The notes below the pieces were generated by a model that had not been told where the DNA came from, did not search any database, and saw only the letters and a list, made by a program, of their open reading frames with translations. A stretch of DNA of 64,000 nt from Halicephalobus mephisto (Eukaryota; Nematoda; Chromadorea; Rhabditida; Panagrolaimidae): the NCBI GenBank assembly GCA_009193035.1, contig SWDT01000011.1:868001-932000 (forward strand). The letters run 5' to 3'. Positions 46,701 through 58,000 of this stretch are shown piece after piece. Positions within the stretch are counted from its first letter, which is position 1. Every line of letters starts with the position of its first letter. The position numbers and the translations under genes are program-made.

Positions 46701-49700
46701 ATATATATTAAATTGGAATTTTATGAAAGTTTTCGAAATTTCTAAAAATCTCATAGAAACTTCTAGAAAATTCGAGAAATTCATATTGAGATAATTTTAC
46801 ATAAATTTTTAATTTTAGATTTTAATATATATATTAAATTGGACTTTTATAAAAGTTTTCAAAATTTTATAAAATGTTTCCAAATTTCTAAAAATCTCAT
46901 GGAAACTTCTTGAACTTTTTAGAATTTCATAGAAACTTAAAATAACATCTGAAATTTTCCGAGATGCTGGAAATTTAATTAAGATAATTTCGTAATAATT
47001 TTTGTATTTTTTATTTTTATAATATTGTTTCAGGTAATTGATACTGCTCTTGTTCATGGATTGTTTGTTCTTCCAGAAGTTGTTTTTCATTCTTCGAGAC
47101 TTCTGAACAGAACTCACGATTTTCATTCGTGTGAATTTGATGCTGCCCCGTCCCCGACCTTCCAGTCCCTCTGGTCCGGGGAAGAGAGACGAAACACGGC
47201 CGAGAGAATCTTCAGTGAGTCCATTCGTGGGTCCATCTTCAAGAAAAGACGTAAAAGCACTTCAGAATTGCCTGTTGTCAGGATGAAATCCACAGATCTC
47301 TCTACTTCGTTCAGCAACATGCAACCTCAAATTGGTAAATTTTATAAAACAAGTAATGAAGTCCGTCTTTGGCGAGCTTTTTGATTGTATAATAACAGTT
47401 ACGAAATAACTATCACAAAATCAACGCGCAGATTACTGTAGTCCTCATGAGATTCCTGATATTCGTGTTAAGACAACTCAATAATAATGCCAATTTCTGG
47501 TTTTTTATAATATATAAGAATATATTACGAAATAACTATCACAAAATCGACGCGCAGATTACTGTAGTCCTCATGATATCCCTGATATTCGTATTGAGAC
47601 AACTCAATAATAATGCCAATTTCTGGTTTTTTATAATATAAAACTATTTTCAATTATGGTAATTGGACAAGGTTTCTGATTATGTAATATTTTGGAAATT
47701 TCCAGTGTATTTTTGAGTGATTTTAGGATTTTCGAAAATTTTGCAATTTTTGGTCTTGACTGGAAAGTTTCGAAAATTCCCGTCGAGACAATTTTAAACA
47801 TTTTTTATAATTTAATTTTTAATAATTTAATTATTTCAGTAATTGCTTGTCTCCACAACGCGATTACGATGCAGAATAGAGAAGCAGGAACGAGATCTGT
47901 GTGTTCTCCCACACATCGATGGAGACAATGTTGGCATCATTGTTCTCAGATTCTTGTTGCTAGATTGTTGTTGTTTCTTACGAGTTATAAGGACTTTAGA
48001 CATAAGTTGTGCGAAAGACAACAACTAAAGTCGTTGATTCAGTTGCTTGAGCCTACTCTTGATCCTGTAAGTTTTTATATGGATATAATTTTCAACAGAA
48101 AAATTTCTAAAATTAAATATTTTCAGAATATTTAAAATTTAAACATTTTCAAAATTTCTAAAATTAAACATTTTCAAAATTTCTAAATTAGACATCTCTA
48201 AATTCCTAAAATTAAATATTTTCAGAATTTCTAAAATTAAATATTTTCAGAATTTTTAAAATTTAAACATTTTCAGAATTCCTAAAATTTAAAGATTTTC
48301 AGAATTTTTAAAATTTAAACATTTTCAAAATTTCTAAAATTAAATATTTTCAGAATTTGGAATTTAAGTTGAAATTATTTTTATTTTTAAATTATTTTGT
48401 TTTTTATTTTTTAAATTATTTTGTTTTTTATTTCTAAAATTTGAATTTTTTTATTTTTAAATTATTTTGTTTTTTTATTTTTTTTAATTTGAATTTTTTT
48501 ATTTTTTAAATTTAAGTTGAAATTTTTTTATTTTTTAAATTATTTTGTTTTTTTAATTTAAGTTGAAATTTTTTTATTTTTGGAATTTTTTCAGCAATTA
48601 TTGTGCCTTATGCTGCAGACGCTAGCTATTCTGGCGATGGATCCGAATACTCACGCTTCTTTTATGGAAATGCAAATTGACGATGCTTTGATTCAAATGT
48701 TGCTTCCTGCGGATGATTTTTATTATACAAATCACTCTACTAAATTTGGACTTTTTGTTAAACATCATGCTGCGAGGATTCTGGTGTACCTGGGGATGGG
48801 GGACAGAATTGGAAGTCGCGTGAATCTTTTTAATGCGATTGAATCCTTGACTGAACAGCAAAAAAGGCCAGGAACTGCTTCTGGATTGAATTCTGGACTT
48901 GGAAAAGAAAATAATTCAAATAATGAAGATGACTATATTTTGGAAACTTGTAAAACAGTATATTCTGCTCATGAATTCAGCAAAACTGCGATGAGTGTTG
49001 AAGGTGTACTTCAGAAAATCCTAGGAGAATTGGCTAAACAAGCACCGTATCCTAATACAAGTGATCCAATTACGGAGGAAAGTCCCGGAGCTGGAAGCCC
49101 TCCGGCAATGGGCCCGATGCAGGAACCCTTGATTCCTCCTGTGCCGTCTATTGTGGAAGAATCAAAACAAGAAGAAAAACAAATTTCATTATCGAAAAAA
49201 AAATCATTTAGAGAAAAAAGAAATGCATTAAAAGTTCCTTCAAATGCTTCAACAAGAAGTGAAAAAACAGAAAAAAAAGATCATCAATGTTTGAATGAAA
49301 ATTCTGTTTCAAATTCCACAATTGTTGTTTCACAAAATTTTAATCAAGAAAAACCTCAAATTCCAACAATAACGAAAACTAATGCTTCATCGTCAGTTAC
49401 ATCCAGTCCTTCTGCAAGTTTATCTCATCCTACTACTACTACTGTAATTGTCCCGAGTGGAAATAATTCGTTTTGTTTGAATTCTCAAAATCCGTTTGGT
49501 CCGATTGGAATTATTTCTTTGCCATCGATGATATGTGTGGCGAATTTGGAAACTTATCTTTGTAAAACTTCCCTAGTATTGGATTCGATGTTACTTTTGA
49601 GATTGTTACTGCATAAGCTTAAATGGGATTTGGGATTACTGGTTAAAAGAAGAAGTGTTGTTGGACCCGAGAAGAAAGACAGTAATTCAGAGAGAAGTTT

Positions 49701-51511
49701 TGTAAAATCTAAATCCTTTGATAGAAGAGAAGACAGCAGTGTGAAATCGGATAAGAGATTTCTGAGAGTGGACCAAGGAAGCAGGTTGTCGAGGAGAGTC
49801 CATATAAGGAGATCGAGTTCGGTGGAGATTTTGAGACCGAAGAGGTTCTCTAGTGGAGCGAAGGACTTAAGAATGAAAGAAAGAAGAAAAAGATTAGGGA
49901 CGGATACGTCGTCGGGATCAGGTAGATCCAAAAAAACTACAAGTTCGTCTTCGTCTGTTCATAAGCATCTTCCGAGGTACATCCAGTCTTTGTTCAGGGG
50001 CAGAATGGGGACGGATCCTTGTAAAAGACATGCCAGAGGGGATTCGTCGAGTCCGGACTCGAATACTTCTAGTTCGGAAGCTGTTTTGGAATTCACCAGG
50101 AAATTGCAGAATTTTCCCCAATCCAGAAGGGAGACGATGAGACAAGCTTATAAAAATTCTGGACAACAGGATTCGTCCAATTCTAATAGTGAAAGCCGGG
50201 CCAGGGCCTTGGGGTACTCTTATCTCCCGGAAGTCGAGGTCAACGGAGCTTCACCCCCTAGATCCACTCAGGGGTCGATAGAAGGAAGGGATTCTGGAGC
50301 GTCGTTGCTCAGTGGAAGACGACCTTCAAGCCCTCAGGCAATACCCGGATTGCCGTTGATAGAAATCAGAAGACCTTCGGCTCTTTCGCAATTCGAATTC
50401 GGGTACTTTGTCAACTCCCCCGAAATTTGCGGAAACAACCCCGATGTGAGCGACTGTGCTCCTTTGTTGCTCAGCGGAAACGGGGTCCCGAACGGATCCA
50501 GGAAAAGCTCCGATGAAAGCAGTGTCTGTGGATGGAGTTCCAGAGCTAGTTCTGCTATGAGTCAAAGATCATCCTCTGGAGGATTACGGTTATCTACATT
50601 TTCTAATGGAACATCCATTGCAAGCGACAATTCTGGTCCTTTTCTTTTTTCTTTCGTTTTAAGAAAAAGAGCTTCAACCATCGGCACCAGGATTCCCCTC
50701 CCGAAAAGGGCCATTTCGAGGTCTTCTGGAGACAGCCTCAGGGTACCCGATCGAGAAGTAAGTTTCATTCAATTTTTAATATTAGAATTTCCAAAAATTA
50801 AAAATTTTACAATATTTGAAAATTTCGAAAATAATTTACTTTTAATTTTCATATTTATCGAATTAGGATTTTTCTGAATTTTATGGAAATTTCCAAAACG
50901 TCGAAAATTTTAATTTTTAAAATTATCTAAAAAGTCCCAAAATTCGTGTCGAGAAAATTTTGAAAATACTTTATTTTTAATTTTCATATTTATCGAATTA
51001 GAATTTTTCTGAATTTTATGGAATCCAATAGATTCTGAAGCCGTTTAGAATTTATGGAAATTTCCAAAACATCGAAAATTTTAATTTTTAAAATTATCTA
51101 AAAAGTCCCAAAATTTGTGTCGAAAAAATTTCAAAAATAAAAGTTCAAAATAATTATAAATCGAAAATGATTAAAATATTTTAGAGTCCACTTCACTTGT
51201 TGACGATCACGGAGATGAGTCCGGATTTCCAATGTGTCCGTCAGCTGCTTCTGAATTTGATGATGATGTACACCAAAAATCACCCTGCCTTCGTTCAGAT
51301 AATGAATGCTTGTGCTGATCTCTTCAAGCAAGTCCTCAATAGTCCGCAACATCCGACTTTGAAAGGATGGTAGGTTTTTTAACTTTTTTCTTTAAAAAAA
51401 CCGGATTTCAGGTGTTCGGAGATCATGAACGTCGTCAACGCTCAATTAGTTAGTTCTCGAGTTGTGGTTAAGTTTGCAGAGTTTGATGTTAAAATTGAAG
51501 TCAAATTTTAA
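43788..51511 (+). CDS. Ankyrin- and armadillo-repeat protein (1546 aa if it ends here; possibly the N-terminal half of the downstream gene)
   Basis: Eight exons: 43788-43935, 43985-45148, 46000-46352, 47034-47334, 47840-48066, 48595-50757, 51185-51369 and 51412-51511, all in phase. A TTTTAG acceptor at 43761 is a likely trans-splice site before the ATG. Ankyrin repeats lie at about residues 100-330 (ILHVAIAHKQKDIVELLLKT, TPLGVAVRAQSPEMIALLVV, NTPLMLAVRESP). Exons 3-6 give a helical armadillo-like region (QQLKSLIQLLEPTLDPQLLC, HHAARILVYLGMGDR), then a long Ser/Arg-rich disordered stretch. The last exon either runs to TAA at 51511 or splices at a GTTAGT donor after 51448 in phase 0, which fits the acceptor at 52033 of the FERM/PLC exons. 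Intron 7 is 42 bp. A scaffold role is inferred; I do not recognise a named orthologue. Confidence 0.82.
45165..45935. repeat. Tandem repeat of about 165-180 bp, four copies plus a truncated fifth, in an ankyrin-gene intron
   Basis: Each unit has GTGCAGATTGAAAAGGAGAA, ATGGCAAAGCGAAGATCGCT, GGAGGAGTTGTACGACAATT and TATTTCGTACGATTTATCTC. In copies 1, 3 and 4 a short frame starting at the ATG reads M(A/G)KR(K/R)SLEELYDNC and continues into a hydrophobic stretch. Copy 2 has ACG in place of ATG, and copy 5 breaks off after CGCTGG. Confidence 0.88.
46440..46990. repeat. Intron repeat of about 130-150 bp, three to four copies
   Basis: Units include GAAATTCATATTGAGATAAT, TTTAATATATATTAAATTGG and AAAGTTTTCGAAATTTCTAA. 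Confidence 0.75.
47395..47645. repeat. Direct duplication of about 125 bp in an intron
   Basis: GAAATAACTATCACAAAATC, GACGCGCAGATTACTGTAGT and AATAATGCCAATTTCTGGTT occur twice with few differences. Confidence 0.85.
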
Positions 51512-52021
51512 TCTTTTCGAAATATTAAGGCAGATCTGCTGGAGGATCTTGGGTAGTTTGAAATTTATCTTTAACTTAATCCTAAGTCCTGTCATTTGGC
51601 CTAAAATCCATAAAATCCTCTACATTCATAGAAAAATAAACATCCAAGGAAGATGGACCTTCTGGATATCTGGAATTATCTAATTAGCTTAATCAAACGA
51701 AAACCGATATATGAAACAAACCTCCGAAGTACCTAAAAATTAAAAATTAATTTTTCACTTTATAAAATCGAAAATCACGATATTTACTATATGCGACACT
51801 AAGATTACGCGATCATTTACGATTTATAAATAAAAAGAAATTCAAAAATATAGAAAATAAGAAATTTCTAAAGGATCATTATTCTTAGAAAATTTCGAAA
51901 TTGATCAAAACACTCCAGCCAGCCTGCCCGGGTATTGCGCGCAACGTGCGATTTTTTGACTTTTATTTCGACATCGAATCCTATAGATGTGGATTTTGAT
52001 GGACAAAAATGAACCATAATA
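51512..52021. other. Ambiguous stretch between the ankyrin/armadillo and FERM-PLC exons
   Basis: About 500 bp, AT-rich, with AATAAA-like hexamers near 51638 and 51827, and ending in a good ATTTCAG acceptor. It is either an intron of one giant gene or a short intergenic space. No promoter-like or coding signal is clear. Confidence 0.45.
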
Positions 52022-52033
52022 ATGGGATTTCAG

Positions 52034-55000
52034 GATCAAGAAGATGAAGGAAAATTTGAATCAGATGAAAGAATCAACGATGAGTACTTGGATCTCCAGG
52101 ACCAGATAATCAGCGGATCTTTGCCTTGTCCGAGGGAAGAAGCGGCTTTACTGGCCTCGATCCAACTTTGTGTCGAAGAAAACTGGCCTAGTAATAAGAG
52201 GACTCAGACGATTAGAAGACATTTGTTGAAAGGACAATTTGGCAGAATTCGGGACCTCGCCCAGAAGATCATGGTGACCCCTTGGGAGGTCGACCAGAAC
52301 CTCTACTGCACTCCCCCCAGGGTCTTCAGCGAATCCCTCGCTAGGAAACCTTCTTTGGGGATTCAAGAACAAAGAAGAAGATCCATCGCTTTGTTGAGGT
52401 GCATTTCCGATCAGGAAGCCGTGATGTCTTCCGAACTCCAGGCTCAGTGTCTGCCGGTGGATCTTCGAGGAGATAAACGAACAATCAAGTTGATTAAGGA
52501 GAGGAAAAGGAAACTTTTCCACAGCAGGGTCTATGAGAGCGAAATCGGAATGAAGAAACTCTACATCCAGACCGCCAAGAAGCTCCCGGCCCACGGATGC
52601 AAAGTGTTCCAGGTGAAGGAGCTCCTGCACGGACGAACCCTCAGGAAAACCGTCAGATTACTGTGCTTGAGCAGTTCTACTATCTGTCTTCTGGACGGAG
52701 GGTCCAAGATTGTCCTAAAAAGAGCCCATGCTTCGACACTGCAGCAATGGAGGGTCGGCGGAGGAGTTTCGAAACACCAGCTTCTTTTAGAATTCAGAGG
52801 ACACAAATGGCAACTTATCGGTCAGTTTTTATTTTATTATACTTGTTAAAGTAGAAAACAAAAATATTACAATAATATTTACAAAAAAATAAGCCAAAAA
52901 GAATTTACAATGCAATTTAACAGAATAGAACTGAGAGTCACGCAAGTTCTACAGTACCCTATGCTCCCTGATATTCAGGCTATCGCTTTAGATTCTTTCT
53001 TTTTAATTCAGTTGCTGTTCCAACAACAAGTTCCTGAACTTTACATCACTTTTTTAATTTTTAAATTACTTTTAAGATTTTTAAAATATTTTCTTTAAAT
53101 TCTTATTTTTCAAAGTTTTTATATCAATTATTTATTTTTTAACACCGAATTAAAAATAGTTTATTTTTGACGGGATTTTTTCATTATATAATCTGCTGGA
53201 TATTTTTGAACTTCTTAGAACCATGCAATTACGAAATTCTTAAATTTTGGTCTCAACTGGAAAATTTTACAAATTCGTGTTGAGATTATTTTTCGAAGTT
53301 TTGTGAAAAAAAATTTTGTTTTTTATAACATTGATTATTTTTGATTTCAGCTCCATCTTACAACACTCTGAAATCCATCTCGATGACGTTGTGGGAGATC
53401 ATGCAAGCAACAGCGAGTTCGGTCATCCAGAAGTCGTTCAACTGTGCCATCGACAGGAGACTCTCGATAGGGGCGAGAACAGATGGGTCTTCCAGAACGG
53501 CCAGTTATTCTTCCAACTGTTCTTTTCAATTCAATGATTTTGGAGACGAAAATATCACGTTATTCAAGTTAGAATTAGAACGACTACAGTACGTTCTCCA
53601 GTTCACCGAAGAAGTGGCTTATCAGGTTTGTTTGTTTTTTTTCAAAAATATGGGATTTTTGAAATATTTTTAGAATTTTTTAGAATCTTGTGGAAATTTT
53701 TAGAAGCTTCTAGAATTCAACCAAAAGCTCTGGAATCTAGGATTCTGTGGGAATTCTAAAATCTCCCAGTTTTGAAATTTCTAGAATCTTCCAGAATCCA
53801 AATTCTAAAATCTCCCAGTTTTGAAGTTTCTAGAACCTTCCAGAATCCAAATTCTAAAACTTCAGAATCCAATGGAAAATTTTAGATTTTTCCGAAATTC
53901 CACTGAAACTTTTTGATTTTTATGAAATATTCCAGAATCTAAATTTTGAAATTTTAAAATTCAAACTTTTTCGAAATTTTAAAATATGTTTGGAATTTCT
54001 TGAGAATTTTTAATTTTTACAGTAATTTCATAATTTGTGTTTTTAGTTGTCCTTGACGGAATACCAGCTTTTTTACTCTATTCAACCTCTGGATTTCGTG
54101 AGATTCGTCGGATGTGATTTGGCAAATATAAAATTCGCAGATAATCCGAGTACGGTGAAGAATCTGCTGAAAAGATTATCTGAAGTATCTTCTTGGATCA
54201 CGCATGTGATTATTTCTCGTCCGACTCATGATGAACGAAAAGCGACTCTGAGCAACGTCCTCAGGATCATGGATACTTGTTGGAGTATTGGGAACTTCAA
54301 TGGAGCTGTGGAGATTCTGATTGGACTTAAATCAGAAAAACTTCGGCCTTTTTGGTTATCTCTGAAACATGAAGAACGTCAAAGATACGAGGAACTCCAC
54401 GAGATGCTGTTTCCGAACCCGGCCACCGGACCTTCTCCGGCTTACTTAGAAGCCGTCCAGAGGGCTTTGAGGATGCCCCAATGCAGGTTGATTCCGTTTT
54501 TTGGGACTTTTTTGGGCGATCTTTATAAAATCGTCAACGAAATTCCGAACATCGTCGTCATCGGAAATGAAGGAGAAATTGATAAACTTAAATTTCAAAA
54601 TGACGTCAATGGAGATGATCATTTTTCTTCCACTATTGGAGTTGGAGGATTATTGAATACGGATAAAACAAATCTTGTTTCGGTTGTGATGGAGAATTTG
54701 GAAGTTTTTCACAAACATTCTAGAGACCTTCAGAAGCACTTGGAGAAGATGAATAATCCGGATTTTCCGAACGATGAACAATCAGAACCGAAGCCTTATG
54801 AGCCTGTTCAGCCGATTCCGAACTCTAATCACGGAGTCACTTTGATACCTTTGGACACCAGGAGATTTGACTTGGACATTATCCAAAGAATCCAGCATGG
54901 GACTACAGTAATCCGGTATGATGTGGATTCTGGAAGATCTCAGTTGTGTCGACTTATGCTGGATGCTTCGTGTTCTACAGTAAGCTGGCATAGAATTCAA

Positions 55001-58000
55001 TGTTTGAACAAGGATGGAAAAGAAAATCAAAATCTTCTTCCTACTGTAAATATGCAGAATCTTCAAATTGGAGACGGTATGAAGGCCCAAAGTGCCTATG
55101 CGACCCTGAGACCCGTGGGAGCGGCAGTCACGGGGTTGGACGACGGGTTCATCAGGACCAGTTACATCAAAGCGATCGAGAACATCGATCCTTACGACAT
55201 CGACATGGAAAATATTTATCGAAGACATTCTGTTGAGGAAATGTCTGTTCCAGTTTTATGTTGGACGATAACTTTTGGATGTATGTTAGCCGATAACGAA
55301 ATTTTGTATTTCATGGCTCCTCAGCAGGTGGCTCAATGCTGGATGCAAGGTCTTCAATCTGTTGTTAAAAATATAAATGAACAACAAAAAAATTGTGATC
55401 GAAGAGTATTATGGCTTAAAAAATTATATCTTCAACTTTACGGAGAATGTGAAAGAGCTGATTATCATTCTGATTATAAGAAGATCGGGCCGAAACCTAT
55501 AGATGCTCTTCAGGCCTTCGGGGGTAGAATCGAGAGATGGAGGGGCTTCGCTTTTGGGACTAATCCGAATATCTCGACTTCTAGCAAACCTACGGATTCG
55601 TCGAGTTCTAATGAAGGCGGGGGGGCTAAGAGTAAACTTAAGCAGATGACGATCCAGATCACGAGGAGGGTCAAGGGGGCTTCTAGGGACTGCTCTAGGA
55701 GCCAGAGTCCCCAGCCGCAGAGTCCTCTGGTGAGGCCTCCTTCCATCAAGAGTCAGCTTTCGAGTCAAAGTGGACCTCCTGGACCCAACAGTCCCGGGTA
55801 CCTCAAAATCACGACTTCCAGACTGGACACGGCCATGAGTGACGTCGGGGATCTGGACTCCCTTTACACCCCCAGATCCAGGACCCCCACTAGCTCCTCA
55901 TACGGCGGCAGGTCCGTCGGGGGCAGATCCATCAAGTCCTGGAGGTCCAGAGGAGGAGAAACCCCCAACTCCGGCTCCATCAGCAGCAGCGGCGCCGTTT
56001 CCGGATTAAACGGATTAAGCGGCAAAGAATACCAGGAAAAACCACTAACGTTCACAGAATTCGTCGAGGTCTTCAGACTTTTCAGCACCAGGATGAGAAA
56101 AGACCTAAAGTAAGTTCTTTATTAAAAAATTTAAATTCGAAAAATTTTGAATTCGAAAATTATAAAATTTCTTAATTTTAAGGAAAAAAAATTTTTTATT
56201 TAAATTATTTTATTTTTCTAAATTTTTAAAATATTTTTTATTTTTTTTCTAAAGTTTTTAGTTTTTTTAATTTTAATTTTAAAATTTTAATTTTTTTTAA
56301 TTTTTTAAAATTTAAAAATAATTATTCCAGGGATTTGTTTAATGAAAGTGTCGTGTATCCCAGCGCGAATGCCCACGGGAAAACAGGAAGAGAGAAACAG
56401 AGTCCCAGACTCCAGAGCAGAATGGAGTCCATTTCCTGTCCTATCAGCACCGATTTCATCCCCAATGGTGAGTATTTCGCAATTTATTTTTTAATTATTT
56501 TTTTTCTAATTTTTAAATTTCAAACATAATTAATCAAAAATCACAAAAAATATCCAGGAATACTGTAGAGAGTTTTAAAATACAGTAGTCACTCCAAATA
56601 CGGTAAACTTGGTCGGGATACGGTAACCGACCTAAGATACCGTACATTGACTCAAGATACAGTACCTTATTTAATATACGGTAATTACTTCAAGATACAG
56701 TAAATTTTTCGGAAATACAGTACACCCGTTAGAGATACAGTACACCCATGATGAATACAGTATACCCGTTAGAGATACAGTATACCAATTAAAGATACAG
56801 TATACCTATTGGAGATACAGTATACTTATCAAAGACACAGTATACCCATGAAAGATACAGTATACCCATGAAAGATACTGTATATTCGTTTAATATACGG
56901 TAGTTGACTCGATATACAGTGTACTCATTCAAAGTACGGTAATTAACCTAAGGTACTGTAAGCAACCCAAAAAACAGTAACTGACTTAAGGTACTGTATA
57001 TTTTCAGAGATACAGTAAATTAATTTGAAAATTCTTCTGAGTTACTGTCCCGTATTGGTAATTCTGAATATTTTTGGAAATAATTTTATTTCAGACGTCT
57101 TGACGAGAAATACGGCCTGTAATCAGTTTCATTTAAACGAAAAACAATTGAAAATTTACAATGCTTTGGCCGTGGCTTCGGTTTCGTCGACAGCGATGGA
57201 TACTTCGAGAAATTCGTTTTTTTTGAATCCGGCTTCATTGAAACAATTTATTTTTACTCAACAAATGGAACAAGTGGATGAAGCTTATGCTCTTCGTTTG
57301 ATCCAAGATCACGAGCCAGATCCGCTGTTCCGGAACCGACAACTGCTGTCCTTCGAGGGCTTCGTCCGGTATCTGTCAGATCCTTCTAATTTCGCTTTTA
57401 TTCCTGAAATAATCGAACCTACCGAAACAGACCTACAGTACCCCCTGAGTTACTACTACATATGCTCCAGTCACAACACCTACCTGACCGGCCACCAGCT
57501 CAAGGGCGAATCCTCCGCCGAAATGTACCGTCAAGTCCTTCTGACGGGGTGTCGCTGCATCGAGTTGGACGTTTTCGACGGCGATGACGGTCTTCCTCTC
57601 ATCTACCATGGTCATACATTTACTTCAAAAATAAATTTTCGACCTGTAATTGAAATAATTAAAAAAAGTGCTTTTGTTACTTCTAATCTGCCCGTCATAT
57701 TAAGTATCGAAAATCATTGTTCAATTCAGCAACAAGCCAAAATGGCTCAAATGTTTAAAACTAATTTTGGCGACAGACTTGTTTCTAATTTTTTATTCGA
57801 ACAAGATTATTCCGAAAATCCCCGATTACCGTCACCATGGCAATTGAAAGGAAAAATATTAATTAAAAACAAAAAATTAATCGCCGAACCAAGTCCAGGA
57901 TTGAGCGTCGAAAGAACCAGATCCGAAGGAAACTTCATGAGGAAACAAAGCAGAGGAAGTTACGATTCTTCCACCATCGACGATCCCGAAAACGAATTAG

